This document shows, piece by piece, positions 1 through 8,507 of a stretch of 42,114 bases of DNA (positions are counted from its first letter, which is position 1; every line of letters begins with the position of its first letter). Below the pieces are notes generated by a model. That model saw nothing but the letters and a program-made list of their open reading frames with translations, did no database searches and had not been told where the DNA came from. Made by a program: the position numbers and the translations under genes. The stretch is from positions 1 to 42,114 of the forward strand of contig CAMCKD010000006.1 of assembly GCA_945875335.1 (NCBI GenBank). The letters are read 5' to 3'. The stretch is from an uncultured Clostridia bacterium (GTDB lineage Bacteria; Bacillota; Clostridia; Oscillospirales; Oscillospiraceae).

Positions 1-28
1 GTGCCAGGGCAAAATGTGCAACCTGGTC

Positions 29-48
29 GGCGGGGTCATGACCCCGCC
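29..48. repeat. perfect 20-bp palindrome, partial copy of a dispersed repeat
   Basis: Positions 29-48 read identically on both strands (GGCGGGG, TCATGA, CCCCGCC). The flank that follows, CCCTACGAATGGC, is the reverse complement of the start of the repeat at 8508, so this belongs to the same dispersed 'CCATTCGTAGGG' palindrome family. No gene is visible in 1-128. Confidence 0.6.
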
Positions 49-130
49 CTACGAATGGCGTGTGCGATAAACAATAATTTACCGTGTTGCTGACGAAAGC
101 CGATCTGTACATTTTCTTTCTATCAAAGAG

Positions 131-158
131 AAAACCGACCGAAGAAACGGTCGGTTTT
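131..158 (-). terminator. intrinsic terminator of tRNA-Gly copy 1
   Basis: An 11-bp perfect stem (131-141 with 148-158) with a 6-nt loop ends in TTTT on the minus strand, one base after the encoded CCA of the tRNA. The copy at 1661-1688 has the same stem. Confidence 0.85.
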
Positions 159-159
159 A

Positions 160-235
160 TGGAGCGGGTGACGAGGCTCGAACTCGCTACCTCCACCTTG
201 GCAAGGTGGCGCTCTACCGGATGAGCTACACCCGC
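160..235 (-). tRNA. tRNA-Gly (anticodon GCC), copy 1
   Basis: The minus strand folds as a complete 76-nt cloverleaf. The acceptor arm is GCGGGTG/CACCCGC with discriminator T and genomically encoded CCA; the D arm is GCTC/GAGC; the anticodon stem CCACC/GGTGG closes loop TTGCCAA, giving anticodon GCC; the T loop is TTCGAGC. It reads GGC/GGU glycine codons. The 76 bases are identical to the copy at 1691-1766. It has its own promoter (250-277) and terminator (131-158), so it is expressed independently of the permease gene upstream. Confidence 0.97.
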
Positions 236-249
236 GAGGGACATGACGT

Positions 250-277
250 ATTATAGCACAAAAGCAGGATTTGTCAA
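250..277 (-). promoter_or_regulatory. sigma-A promoter of tRNA-Gly copy 1
   Basis: On the minus strand a TTGACA -35 (272-277) and a TATAAT -10 (250-255) are separated by 16 bp, and the -10 ends 14 bp upstream of the tRNA. Element sequences and spacing match those of copy 2. Confidence 0.85.
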
Positions 278-316
278 GCCCTTTCTTCAAAAAGCGGCGA
301 CATTGCCGGAAGGGTG

Positions 317-1597
317 TCAGCTTCCGAACACCATCCAAATGAAGATGTACGCCGGAAGGATGGCTGCCAGGGTGAAGGGAATGCCGATGCGGAAGAAATC
401 CCGGTTGGAGACCTGATAGCCCTCCCTGCGCAAAATTCCAATGCCCGCAATGTTGGCCGACGCGCCGATGGGGGTGCAGTTGCCGCCCAGGGTGGCCCCG
501 GATAAAAGGCCAAAATACAGCGCCGTGGCGTCCACACCCATCTCGGCAGCAATCCCGGCAATCACAGGAATCATGGTTGCCACATAGGGAATGTTATCAA
601 TGAACGCGGAAAGAAGCACCGAGGCCCAGACGATGATGGTATACATCAGCAGCACATTTCCCCCGCCCAGCTTCGTCAGCAGCCGTGCCAGAGCATCGAT
701 CACGCCCTCATGGGTGATGCCGCCAATCATCAGGAACAGACCCACCAGCAGGCCCAGGGTTTCAAAGTCGATGGCTTTCAGGGGCCCCAGCACCGCTTTC
801 ACCGTCCTTTTCCGGGCAGCGCTCACCAGCAGGCCCACCAGCAAAACCGAGCAGCAGATGATTCCGTTTGTCTCCGGGGGCAGCTTCCAGCTGTCGGGGG
901 CGAAGGAGGCGCAGATCAGCAGGCCAATGGTGCCAAGGAGCAGCACGGTGGGGACCAAATCCGTCACCTTGGTTCGCTGGCCCACAAATCGGACGGGTGC
1001 TTTTTCCTTTCGGAAGAGGAAGTAGACAATCAGCGCCGAAAGCACTGCCCCCAGCTCCACGGCAAAAAAGATGGAGGGTCTGCCCCGGTACCAGAAGAAG
1101 TCCGTAAAGGTCAGATTCAGCGCGGAGCCCAGCATAATGGCGGTGGTGTCCCCTACCAGGGTTGCGGCGCCCTGCAAATTGGAGGAGACGGCGATGGAGA
1201 TGATAAAGGGCACCGGGTTGGTATTCAGCTTTCTGCAAACGGAAATGGCCACCGGCGCAACCATCAGAACGGTGGCTACATTGTCCACAAAGGCGGAAAT
1301 CAACCCAGCGAACAAGCTGAGGCAGACCGCAGCCCACTGAACATTGGGCACCCGCTCCAACAGCCATTCCGCCATTCGGTCGGGCATGCGGCTTTCAATA
1401 AAGAGCTGCACCAGCCCCATGGTGCCGCCGATCATCAGAAGCACATTAAAATCCAGCGAGCCCAGCACCTGGGAAACCGGGAGCATTCCAAAAGCCACAA
1501 ACAGCAGTCCCGAGAAAAGGGCAATGTATGGGCGGAACCTACCGAACAACAGCATCATTCCATAGGTCAGTACAAAAAGCACAGCAGCAGGCAGCAT
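317..1597 (-). CDS. ArsB/NhaD-type (SLC13-like) inner-membrane permease
   Basis: This 426-residue polytopic membrane protein looks like a secondary transporter of the ion-transporter (ArsB/NhaD/SLC13) superfamily. About ten to twelve hydrophobic helices are evident. The two halves carry the pseudo-repeated helix-break signatures typical of the fold: FVDNVATVLMVAP near residue 105 and FIDNIPYVATMIP near residue 335, each followed by small-residue/Thr-rich segments (GAATLVGDTTAIMLGSALN and GATLGGNCTPIGASANIAG). Substrate cannot be read from sequence: arsenite, Na+/H+ or an organic anion are all possible. No arsR, arsA or arsC lies nearby, so an arsenic role is unsupported. The start at 1597 follows a strong AGGAAAGGA site. 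It sits alone between two identical tRNA-Gly genes. Confidence 0.85.
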   Translation of the reverse strand: MLPAAVLFVLTYGMMLLFGRFRPYIALFSGLLFVAFGMLPVSQVLGSLDFNVLLMIGGTMGLVQLFIESRMPDRMAEWLLERVPNVQWAAVCLSLFAGLISAFVDNVATVLMVAPVAISVCRKLNTNPVPFIISIAVSSNLQGAATLVGDTTAIMLGSALNLTFTDFFWYRGRPSIFFAVELGAVLSALIVYFLFRKEKAPVRFVGQRTKVTDLVPTVLLLGTIGLLICASFAPDSWKLPPETNGIICCSVLLVGLLVSAARKRTVKAVLGPLKAIDFETLGLLVGLFLMIGGITHEGVIDALARLLTKLGGGNVLLMYTIIVWASVLLSAFIDNIPYVATMIPVIAGIAAEMGVDATALYFGLLSGATLGGNCTPIGASANIAGIGILRREGYQVSNRDFFRIGIPFTLAAILPAYIFIWMVFGS

Positions 1598-1660
1598 ATT
1601 CCATTCCTTTCCTGAAAGGTTCTCCCTAAAGGATATGGTTCAATCAATACAGTATGCAAA

Positions 1661-1688
1661 AAACCGACCGAAACAAATCGGTCGGTTT
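1661..1688 (-). terminator. intrinsic terminator of tRNA-Gly copy 2
   Basis: An 11-bp perfect inverted repeat (1661-1671 with 1678-1688) has a short A-rich loop. On the minus strand it ends in a T run just past the tRNA 3' end. It is nearly the same hairpin as that after copy 1. Confidence 0.85.
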
Positions 1689-1690
1689 CA

Positions 1691-1766
1691 TGGAGCGGGT
1701 GACGAGGCTCGAACTCGCTACCTCCACCTTGGCAAGGTGGCGCTCTACCGGATGAGCTACACCCGC
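1691..1766 (-). tRNA. tRNA-Gly (anticodon GCC), copy 2
   Basis: This 76-nt cloverleaf is identical to copy 1, including anticodon GCC within TTGCCAA and the encoded CCA. Its promoter is at 1780-1807 and its terminator at 1661-1688. It lies just upstream of the permease gene, so transcription leaking past the terminator would enter that gene. Confidence 0.97.
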
Positions 1767-1779
1767 GAGGAACAGGAGT

Positions 1780-1807
1780 ATTATAGCAATTTTTCAGGAT
1801 TTGTCAA
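1780..1807 (-). promoter_or_regulatory. sigma-A promoter of tRNA-Gly copy 2
   Basis: Minus-strand TTGACA (1802-1807) and TATAAT (1780-1785) have a 16-bp spacer, as in copy 1. The duplicated unit therefore includes promoter, tRNA and terminator. Confidence 0.85.
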
Positions 1808-1821
1808 GGAGGAATTTCTCC

Positions 1822-1851
1822 AAATTGCGGACGGGAGCCCGTCCGCAATTT
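1822..1851. terminator. long hairpin after the parE-parC-yitT operon
   Basis: A 14-bp perfect stem (1822-1835 with 1838-1851) lies 8 bp beyond the yitT stop. The T-rich tail (TTTATCTTTTTT) is on the plus-strand side and only short T runs follow on the minus strand. It may work in both directions, or may mainly insulate the tRNA promoter next to it. Confidence 0.65.
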
Positions 1852-1858
1852 ATCTTTT

Positions 1859-2737
1859 TTACAGTGCGTCCTTGGAATACCGGGAAAAGCCATCTCCTAA
1901 GACCTGGTGGGCCTCCTGAACGATGACAAAGGCGTCCTCGTCCTGCTCCATTACCAGCTCCTTCAGCTCTGCCAGCTGGCGCTTTTTCACCACGGTCAGC
2001 ACCACCTGCTTTTCCTGGCGGCTGTAGGAGCCCTGACCGTGGAGGAACGTGGCTCCCCTGTCTAGCTTATTGCAGATGTCTTTGGCGATTTCCTCTGCCC
2101 GGTCAGAGATGATGATGGCCACCTTGGAGTAGTCAAACCGATAGACCACCACATCCATTACCCGGCCGGTGATAAACACCACGACGCCGCTGAACAGAGC
2201 CCGGCTGATGTCCCGGAACACGATGCCCGTGAGAATCACCACGCAGGCATCAAAGGCCGTAGAAATGATTCCAATCGGCACATTCCGATACCGCTGCTTC
2301 AGCAGCCGCACCACAATGTCCGAGCCGCCGGTGGAGGTGCCTGCCACGAACACAATGCCAATGCCCAGCCCGCAGAGCACTCCTCCGTAAATGCCGCTGA
2401 CCAGGGTATCCTGGGGCCCAATGGAAAGCAGGGAAAACACATCAATCAGAGAGCCGCTGACCAACGCGCCCAGCAGCGATCCGGCGAAAAAGCGCTTCCC
2501 CACCCGAAATCCTCCCACCAGAAACAGCGGAACGTTCAACGCAATGGACAGCACACCCACGTTTTGAATGCCCAACAGGTGGGCCAGGGTCTGGGCCAGG
2601 CCGGAAATGCCGCCGGTGTTAATGTCATTGGGTTCCAGGAACAGGCTGAACCCCAGGGCGAAAATGGCGCTTCCAGCTGCCGTCAGGATGATCCAGTTGA
2701 TTTTCTTCCAAATTCTTTTCATTCGTTCCTTCATCAT
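1859..2737 (-). CDS. YitT family membrane protein (DUF161 + DUF2179)
   Basis: The 292-residue protein matches the YitT architecture. An N-terminal bundle of five or six hydrophobic helices (about residues 15-210) contains the family's 'EPNDINTGGISGLA' and 'GTSTGGSDIVVRLL' signatures. A soluble C-terminal ferredoxin-like DUF2179 domain (about 220-280) contains 'RGATFLHGQGSY'. Function is unknown for the family; transport has been proposed. Three in-frame ATGs occur close together (2737, 2734, 2722). The last has the better-spaced AAGGA, so the true start may be 2722. It begins 9 bp after the topoisomerase A-subunit stop and is probably co-transcribed from the promoter at 7039-7067. Confidence 0.88.
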   Translation of the reverse strand: MMKERMKRIWKKINWIILTAAGSAIFALGFSLFLEPNDINTGGISGLAQTLAHLLGIQNVGVLSIALNVPLFLVGGFRVGKRFFAGSLLGALVSGSLIDVFSLLSIGPQDTLVSGIYGGVLCGLGIGIVFVAGTSTGGSDIVVRLLKQRYRNVPIGIISTAFDACVVILTGIVFRDISRALFSGVVVFITGRVMDVVVYRFDYSKVAIIISDRAEEIAKDICNKLDRGATFLHGQGSYSRQEKQVVLTVVKKRQLAELKELVMEQDEDAFVIVQEAHQVLGDGFSRYSKDAL

Positions 2738-2746
2738 TCCTTAGAA

Positions 2747-4993
2747 TTATACTTCAAGCTTCTGCTGCTTCTCCTGCATGTCCTCGGGCTTTAGCAGTGC
2801 ACCGGCGGCAGGGATGGTCTTGGTGCGGTAACGGCTCTGATTTTCGATGCCGCTTTGCTCCAGGAGGATGGCGCCGGTGAGGATGGATTTCTTTTTCAGG
2901 GTCATCACCGCCACGCCCTGGGTGTTTCTGGTGGTTTTGGACAGCAGCTGAGCCGTGGAGAAGATCAGGGCCCGGCCATCGCTGGAATAAAGAGCCATCT
3001 GTTCATCGCTTTGCAGGGCGGCTACGGCCACCAGCGGGCTCTTATCGCTGTAGGCGCCGGTGAGCTTCTTCCGATTGGTTTTGGTCTCGTAGGCACTCAG
3101 GGGCACCTTGGCTGCCTTGCCGTTTTCAAAGAAGAACAGCACAAAGCCTTCGTAATCCCCGGTGAGCACCACCTGCTTCACCGTCTCCCCCGGCTCCATG
3201 CCCAGCTTCTGGGGCAGGTAATCGCCCAGCAGGGATGCCTTGCTGTCCTCAAAATCGCTGAGCCGGGATTTGTAGCACTGGAATTGGTCTGTAAACACCA
3301 GCACATCCGTCCGGTTGGTGGCCTCCTGAGAGAAGGCCAGGCTGTCGCCCTCCTTGAACTTCTGTTCGCCGCTCATGCGCAGAGACTGGGCGGTGATCTT
3401 TTTCAGATACCCTTCCTTGGAGACGAACACGGTGACGGGATAGTCGGGCACATCCTCCTCTTCCTCCTCCGGCTCGGCCTCGGCGGCCTGGTAGATAATC
3501 TCGGTCTTTCTGGGCTGGCCGAATTTCTTGGACACCTCCTGGAGCTCCTGGATGATGACGTTTTTCAGCCGGCGGGAGCTATTCAGGGTGTCTTTCAAAT
3601 CGGCGATTTCCTGTTCCAGCTGGCTGATGGCCTTGGTCTGTTTCAGGATGTACTCCTTGTTGATGTTGCGCAGCTTGATTTCCGCCACGTAATTCGCCTG
3701 AATCTCATCGATGCCGAAGCCAATCATCAGATTGGGTACCACCTCCGCCTCCAGCTCGGTTTCCCGAATGATGCGGATGGCCTTGTCGATGTCCAGCAGG
3801 ATGCGTTCCAGGCCCTTGAGCAGGTGGAGCCGTTCCTCCCGCTTGCCAATTTGATGGAACAGCCGCCGCTTGACGCAGTCGGTGCGCCAGGCCGTCCACT
3901 CCTCCAGAATCTCCCCAACCCCCATGACCCGGGGCATACCGGCGATGAGGATGTTGAAATTGCAGGGGAAGCTGTCCTGCAGGGGGGTCAGACGGAAAAG
4001 CTTCTGCATCAGCTTGTCCGGCTCCACGCCCCGCTTCAGGTCGATGGTCAGCTTCAGGCCGCCAAGGTCGGTCTCGTCCCGCATGTCGGCGATTTCCTTG
4101 ATCTTGCCCGCCTTGATCAGCTCTGCCACCTTGTCCATGATGACCTCGGTGGCGGTGGTATAGGGAATCTCGGTGATCTCAACGAGGTTTCCCTCTTTTT
4201 CATAATGCCATTTGGCCCGGAGCTTGAAGCTGCCCCGGCCGGTGGCATAGACCTCCCGGGTGGCGGCTTCGTCAAACAACAGCTCCGCCCCGGTGGAAAA
4301 ATCCGGGCCGGGCAGGGTTTCCAGAATGTCGTGGTCCGGGTTTTTCATCAGAGCAATGGCGGTGTCGCAGACCTCCTTCAAATTGAAGGAACAGATGTTG
4401 CTGGCCATGCCCACGGCGATGCCCTGATTGGCAGACACCAGCACATTGGGGAAGGTGGTGGGCAGCAGGGTGGGCTCCTTCATGGTGGCGTCGTAGTTGT
4501 CCACCATGTCCACAGTGTCGCTGTCGATATCCCGGAACAGCTCCGTGCAGATGGAATCCAGCTTGGCCTCGGTGTAACGGGAGGCGGCGTAGGCCATGTC
4601 CCGGGAATAGACCTTGCCGAAGTTGCCCTTGGAATCCACAAAGGGGTGCAGCAGGGTCTCGTTGCCCCGGGCAAGGCGCACCATGGTTTCATAAATTGCC
4701 GCATCGCCGTGGGGGTTCAAGCGCATGGTCTGGCCCACGATGTTGGCGGACTTGGTTCTGCCGCCGGTGAGCAGGCCCATTTTGTACATGGTGTATAGGA
4801 GCTTGCGGTGGGAGGGCTTGAAGCCGTCAATCTCAGGGATGGCCCTGGAGACGATGACGGACATGGCATAGGGCATGTAGTTGAGCTCCAAGGTCTCGGA
4901 GATGGCCTGTTCCGTGGTGGAGCCATGGAGGCCGACGATGCCATCGGTATTCACTTTTTTCTTCTTTTCAGGTTCCTGTTTTTTTCGTGCCAT
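2747..4993 (-). CDS. parC: type IIA DNA topoisomerase A subunit, ParC-type
   Basis: This is the 748-residue breakage-reunion subunit that cuts and rejoins DNA for decatenation or supercoil removal. Winged-helix/tower features (IDGFKPSHRKLLY near residue 55) lead to the active-site tyrosine in SRYTEAKLD, Y140 from the chosen start. A coiled coil follows (about 350-500), then an acidic linker and C-terminal beta-propeller-like repeats. No GyrA box (QRRGGRG-like) is seen, which argues for a topoisomerase IV-type decatenase rather than gyrase. The start at 4993 is preferred because GAGAAGGAG precedes it; an upstream in-frame ATG at 5050 lies within parE. It follows parE by 22 bp. In the quinolone-determining region the usual Ser after HGD is Ala (NPHGDAAIYE). 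Confidence 0.9.
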   Translation of the reverse strand: MARKKQEPEKKKKVNTDGIVGLHGSTTEQAISETLELNYMPYAMSVIVSRAIPEIDGFKPSHRKLLYTMYKMGLLTGGRTKSANIVGQTMRLNPHGDAAIYETMVRLARGNETLLHPFVDSKGNFGKVYSRDMAYAASRYTEAKLDSICTELFRDIDSDTVDMVDNYDATMKEPTLLPTTFPNVLVSANQGIAVGMASNICSFNLKEVCDTAIALMKNPDHDILETLPGPDFSTGAELLFDEAATREVYATGRGSFKLRAKWHYEKEGNLVEITEIPYTTATEVIMDKVAELIKAGKIKEIADMRDETDLGGLKLTIDLKRGVEPDKLMQKLFRLTPLQDSFPCNFNILIAGMPRVMGVGEILEEWTAWRTDCVKRRLFHQIGKREERLHLLKGLERILLDIDKAIRIIRETELEAEVVPNLMIGFGIDEIQANYVAEIKLRNINKEYILKQTKAISQLEQEIADLKDTLNSSRRLKNVIIQELQEVSKKFGQPRKTEIIYQAAEAEPEEEEEDVPDYPVTVFVSKEGYLKKITAQSLRMSGEQKFKEGDSLAFSQEATNRTDVLVFTDQFQCYKSRLSDFEDSKASLLGDYLPQKLGMEPGETVKQVVLTGDYEGFVLFFFENGKAAKVPLSAYETKTNRKKLTGAYSDKSPLVAVAALQSDEQMALYSSDGRALIFSTAQLLSKTTRNTQGVAVMTLKKKSILTGAILLEQSGIENQSRYRTKTIPAAGALLKPEDMQEKQQKLEV

Positions 4994-5015
4994 ATTGCAC
5001 TCCTTCTCACGAATG

Positions 5016-6998
5016 TTAGGAAATATCCGCCAATTCCAGGTATTTCGCACCGTTTTCTGCGATGAAGTTTTTCCGTTCGTTCAGTCCGTCGCCCAAAAGG
5101 ATATTGAAATAGTAGGCGGTGCGCTCGGCATCCTCCGGCATGACCTTGATGAGACGACGGGTCTCCGGGTTCATGGTGGTCATCCACATCATCTCCGGGT
5201 CGTTCTCGCCCAAGCCCTTGGAACGCTGGATGTTGACCTTCTTCCCTTCCAGCTCCTTGAGAATCTTTGCCTTTTCCTGCTCGTTGTATGCAAACCAGGT
5301 CTTGTCCTTGCAGGTGATCTCGAACAGGGGCGACTCGGCGATATACACATACCCATCCCGAATCAAGGTGGGGCAGAGCCGGTAGATCATGGTGAGGATC
5401 AGGGTGCGAATCTGGAAGCCGTCGTAATCCGCATCGGTGCAGATGACCACCTTGCTCCACCGCAGCTGGGAAAGATCAAAGGAGGAAAGCTCCTTGGATT
5501 TTTTACCCTGGATTTCCACGCCGCAGCCCAGCACCTTCATGAGATCCGTGATGATGGGAGAGGCAAAAATCTTATTGTAGTCCGCTTTCAAACAGTTGAG
5601 AATTTTACCCCGCACCGGCATGATGCCCTGGAACTCCGCGTCACGGCTCAGCTTGACGCTGCCCAGAGCGGAGTCGCCCTCCACGATGTAGAGCTCCCGG
5701 ACGTTCACATCCTTGCTGCGGCAATCCACGAACTTCTGCACCCGGTTGGAAATGTCGATGGCCCCGGAGAGCTTTTTCTTCACACTGGACTTGGTTTTCT
5801 CCGCCGACTCTCTGGCCCGCTTGTTCACCAGGATCTGCTCCGCGGCCCGGTCAGCCTCCTGCTTGTTTTCGATGAACCAGACCTGGAGCTGCTCCTTGAA
5901 GAAAGCCGTCATGGCCTCCTGGGTGAATTTGGAGTTGACGGATTTTTTGGTCTGGTTCTCAAAGCAGCCAATGGTGGAGAAGCAGTTGGTCACCAGCACC
6001 AGGCTGTCCTGAATGTCCTGGAAGATGATCTTGCTCTCGGTTTTGGTGTACTTGTTGTTGTCCTTCAAGTATTTATCAAAGGCTGCCGTAAAGCCGGAGC
6101 GAACCGCCTTATCCGGGCTGCCGCCGTATTCCAGCCAGGAGGAATTGTGATAGAACTCGATGTGGGACACCTGCTTGGAAAAACAGAAGGAGGTGGTGAT
6201 TTTCAGCTTCATCTCCGGCCGGTTCTCCGCGTCCCGGCCCCGGCGCTCGGTCTCCCAGTAGACGGGCATGGTAAAGGCATTGTCCCCCACCAGCTCCTCG
6301 ATATACTGTTTGATGCCGTCAGCGTAGCAGAATTCCTCCTGCTCGAATTTCCCGCCCACCTGGTTGCGGAATTTGAAGGTGATGCCCTTGTTCACCACTG
6401 CCTGACGGCGGAGCACATCCCGGTAGTATTCCACGGGAATGTTGATGTCCGTGAACACCTGCTTATCCGGCTTCCAGTGGAACACGGAGCCGGTCTTCTT
6501 TCGGTCAGTGGGTTCTTTTTTCAGGCCGCCCACGTTTCTGCCCCGCTCAAAGTGGAGGTCATACCGGAAGCCATCCCGGCGGATGGTGGCATCAAAATAT
6601 TCCGAGGCATACTGGGTGGCGCAGGAGCCCAGGCCATTCAGGCCCAGGGAATACTCATAGTTTTCACCGTTCTCGCCGTACTTGCCGCCGGCGTACATCT
6701 CGCAGAACACCAGCTCCCAGTTAAAGCGCTTCTCTTTTTCGTTGTAGTCCACAGGGCAGCCCCGGCCAAAGTCCTCCACCTCCACACTCAGATCCTCGTA
6801 TCTCGTGACGATGATGGTGTCGCCGTGGCCCTCCCGGGCTTCGTCAATGGCGTTTGAAAGAATCTCAAACACCGCATGCTTGCAGCCCTCCAAATCATCG
6901 GAGCCAAAGATGACCGCGGGACGTTTCCGAACCCGATCCTCCCCCTTGAGCATGGAGATGCTGGTATTTCCGTACTGTTCTTGCTTCTTACTTGCCAT
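5016..6998 (-). CDS. parE: type IIA DNA topoisomerase B subunit (ATPase), ParE-type
   Basis: This is the 660-residue ATPase subunit partnering the downstream A subunit. The GHKL ATPase domain shows EILSNAIDEA (residues 45-54, Mg-binding Asn), DFGRG (76-80) and a glycine-rich lid GLNGLGS (119-125). The transducer has the QTK loop (349-351). TOPRIM has the catalytic Glu in VEGDSA (439-444) and the DADYDG metal motif (522-527). Several otherwise near-invariant gyrase residues differ (EGDSALGSV rather than EGDSAGGSA; GLNGLG rather than GLHGVG), so this is a divergent paralogue. It is first in an operon with parC and yitT behind a strong promoter. Confidence 0.9.
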   Translation of the reverse strand: MASKKQEQYGNTSISMLKGEDRVRKRPAVIFGSDDLEGCKHAVFEILSNAIDEAREGHGDTIIVTRYEDLSVEVEDFGRGCPVDYNEKEKRFNWELVFCEMYAGGKYGENGENYEYSLGLNGLGSCATQYASEYFDATIRRDGFRYDLHFERGRNVGGLKKEPTDRKKTGSVFHWKPDKQVFTDINIPVEYYRDVLRRQAVVNKGITFKFRNQVGGKFEQEEFCYADGIKQYIEELVGDNAFTMPVYWETERRGRDAENRPEMKLKITTSFCFSKQVSHIEFYHNSSWLEYGGSPDKAVRSGFTAAFDKYLKDNNKYTKTESKIIFQDIQDSLVLVTNCFSTIGCFENQTKKSVNSKFTQEAMTAFFKEQLQVWFIENKQEADRAAEQILVNKRARESAEKTKSSVKKKLSGAIDISNRVQKFVDCRSKDVNVRELYIVEGDSALGSVKLSRDAEFQGIMPVRGKILNCLKADYNKIFASPIITDLMKVLGCGVEIQGKKSKELSSFDLSQLRWSKVVICTDADYDGFQIRTLILTMIYRLCPTLIRDGYVYIAESPLFEITCKDKTWFAYNEQEKAKILKELEGKKVNIQRSKGLGENDPEMMWMTTMNPETRRLIKVMPEDAERTAYYFNILLGDGLNERKNFIAENGAKYLELADIS

Positions 6999-7038
6999 GT
7001 TTCATACCTACCTAAGCTTCCTATCATAAATCCAGTGT

Positions 7039-7067
7039 ATTATATGCAAAAATGGAACAAAAGTCAA
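7039..7067 (-). promoter_or_regulatory. sigma-A promoter of the parE-parC-yitT operon
   Basis: On the minus strand, TTGACT (7062-7067) and a perfect TATAAT (7039-7044) have a 17-bp spacer. The -10 lies about 40 bp upstream of the parE start. Confidence 0.85.
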
Positions 7068-7151
7068 GAAAAGGGATTTTTTCATTCTCTCCCAGCAATA
7101 ACTTTCCCAATTCTGACCATACTATTGAAAAAACGCAAAGGAGCTGTTTGG

Positions 7152-8456
7152 ATGGAATCCATTTGGTCGGCCACGGTTCAGCTGCCCCATTTTCCCGCAC
7201 TGGAGGAAGAAATCCACACCGATGTGCTGGTGATCGGCGGCGGCATAGCGGGGCTGCTCTGCGCCCACAAGCTGCAAAGGGCTGGCGTTGACTGCGTGGT
7301 TGCCGAGGCTAAAACGATTGCCGGAGGCATCACCAAAAACACCACCGCCAAAATCACCGCCCAGCACAGCCTGATTTACCAAAAGCTTTTGTCCCGCTTT
7401 GGTACGGAACGGACAGCCCTCTATTGGCAGGCCAATCAGGATGCCTTGGAGGCCTTTCGCTCCCTCTGCGCCGGCTTAGACTGCGATTTTCTGGAACAGA
7501 ACCATTTTGTCTACGCTCGGGATGATCTGCAAGCCCTGGAAAAGGAATGCGCCGCCCTGGAAGCCATTGGGCACCCAGCCCCCTTGGTGCAGCAGCTGCC
7601 CCTCCCCTTTCCAACGGTGGAGGCGGTGAAATTCCCCCATCAGGCTCAGTTCCACCCGCTGAAATTTCTGGCTTCCATTGCCCAGGGTCTGACCATCTAC
7701 GAAAACACTCCCGTTCAGGAAATTGAAAACGGATTTGCCGCAACCCCCAAAGCCAGAATCCACGCCGATTCCATCATCGTTGCCACCCATTTCCCCTTCC
7801 TCAACAAGCACGGCAGCTACTTCCTCAAGCTCTACCAGCGGCGCTCCTACGCCCTCTTTCTGGAAAACGTCCCGCCTTTGGAGGGAATGTATCTGGATGC
7901 CCAGGAAAATGGGCTCTCCTTCCGTGGCTTCCGGGAGGGACTGATTCTGGGAGGCGGCGGACATCGGACGGGCAAAGCCGGCGGCGGCTGGCAGGCGCTG
8001 GAGCAGTTCAGCAACAGTCATTATCCCCAGGCAAAAATCACCCACCGCTGGGCCACCCAGGACTGCATGAGCCTGGACGGAGTCCCCTATATTGGCCAGT
8101 ACAGTGCCAAAACACCAAACCTCTACGTTGCAACTGGCTTTAACAAATGGGGCATGACCTCCTCCATGGTCGCTGCCCAGGTGCTGACCGACCTGATCAC
8201 CGGGAAGGACAATCCCTATGCCTCGTTATTCTCCCCTTCCCGGAGCATCCTGCGTCCCCAGCTTGGGAGCAATGCCTGGGAAGCAGCCAAAAACCTGCTC
8301 ACCCCTGCCCCCAAACGCTGTCCCCACATGGGCTGCGCCCTGAAATGGAATCCGCAGGAGCGCACCTGGGACTGCCCCTGCCATGGCTCCCGATTTACGG
8401 AAAATGGGAAGCTCATCGACAACCCAGCGACGGGGGATTTGAATCAGCCGAAATAA
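7152..8456 (+). CDS. FAD-dependent oxidoreductase (DAO family) with C-terminal Rieske [2Fe-2S] domain
   Basis: The 434-residue protein has an N-terminal Rossmann dinucleotide-binding motif (DVLVIGGGIAGLLCAHKL, about 24-41) followed by a DAO/glycine-oxidase-like substrate domain. It ends in a Rieske centre: C390-P-H392 and C408-P-C-H411 match C-x-H...C-x2-H. This is the architecture of Bacillus YhfW-like proteins. The flavin probably oxidises an amine or similar substrate and passes electrons to the cluster; the substrate is unknown. The start at 7152 is chosen because AAAGGAG (7137-7143) is 8 bp upstream, whereas the longer open frame would run through the divergent parE promoter. Confidence 0.88.
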   Translation: MESIWSATVQLPHFPALEEEIHTDVLVIGGGIAGLLCAHKLQRAGVDCVVAEAKTIAGGITKNTTAKITAQHSLIYQKLLSRFGTERTALYWQANQDALEAFRSLCAGLDCDFLEQNHFVYARDDLQALEKECAALEAIGHPAPLVQQLPLPFPTVEAVKFPHQAQFHPLKFLASIAQGLTIYENTPVQEIENGFAATPKARIHADSIIVATHFPFLNKHGSYFLKLYQRRSYALFLENVPPLEGMYLDAQENGLSFRGFREGLILGGGGHRTGKAGGGWQALEQFSNSHYPQAKITHRWATQDCMSLDGVPYIGQYSAKTPNLYVATGFNKWGMTSSMVAAQVLTDLITGKDNPYASLFSPSRSILRPQLGSNAWEAAKNLLTPAPKRCPHMGCALKWNPQERTWDCPCHGSRFTENGKLIDNPATGDLNQPK

Positions 8457-8507
8457 ACAGCTTTTTAGATCGGATTTAAGCAGCATTATGATTCTTTATC
8501 CCACCAG

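Noticed and set aside
317-1597. Arsenic-resistance gene
   Set aside because: ArsB/NhaD fold alone does not define substrate and no ars partners are adjacent.
4881-6857. Long plus-strand open frame antisense to parE
   Set aside because: The opposite strand encodes clear ATPase and TOPRIM motifs; this frame has none.
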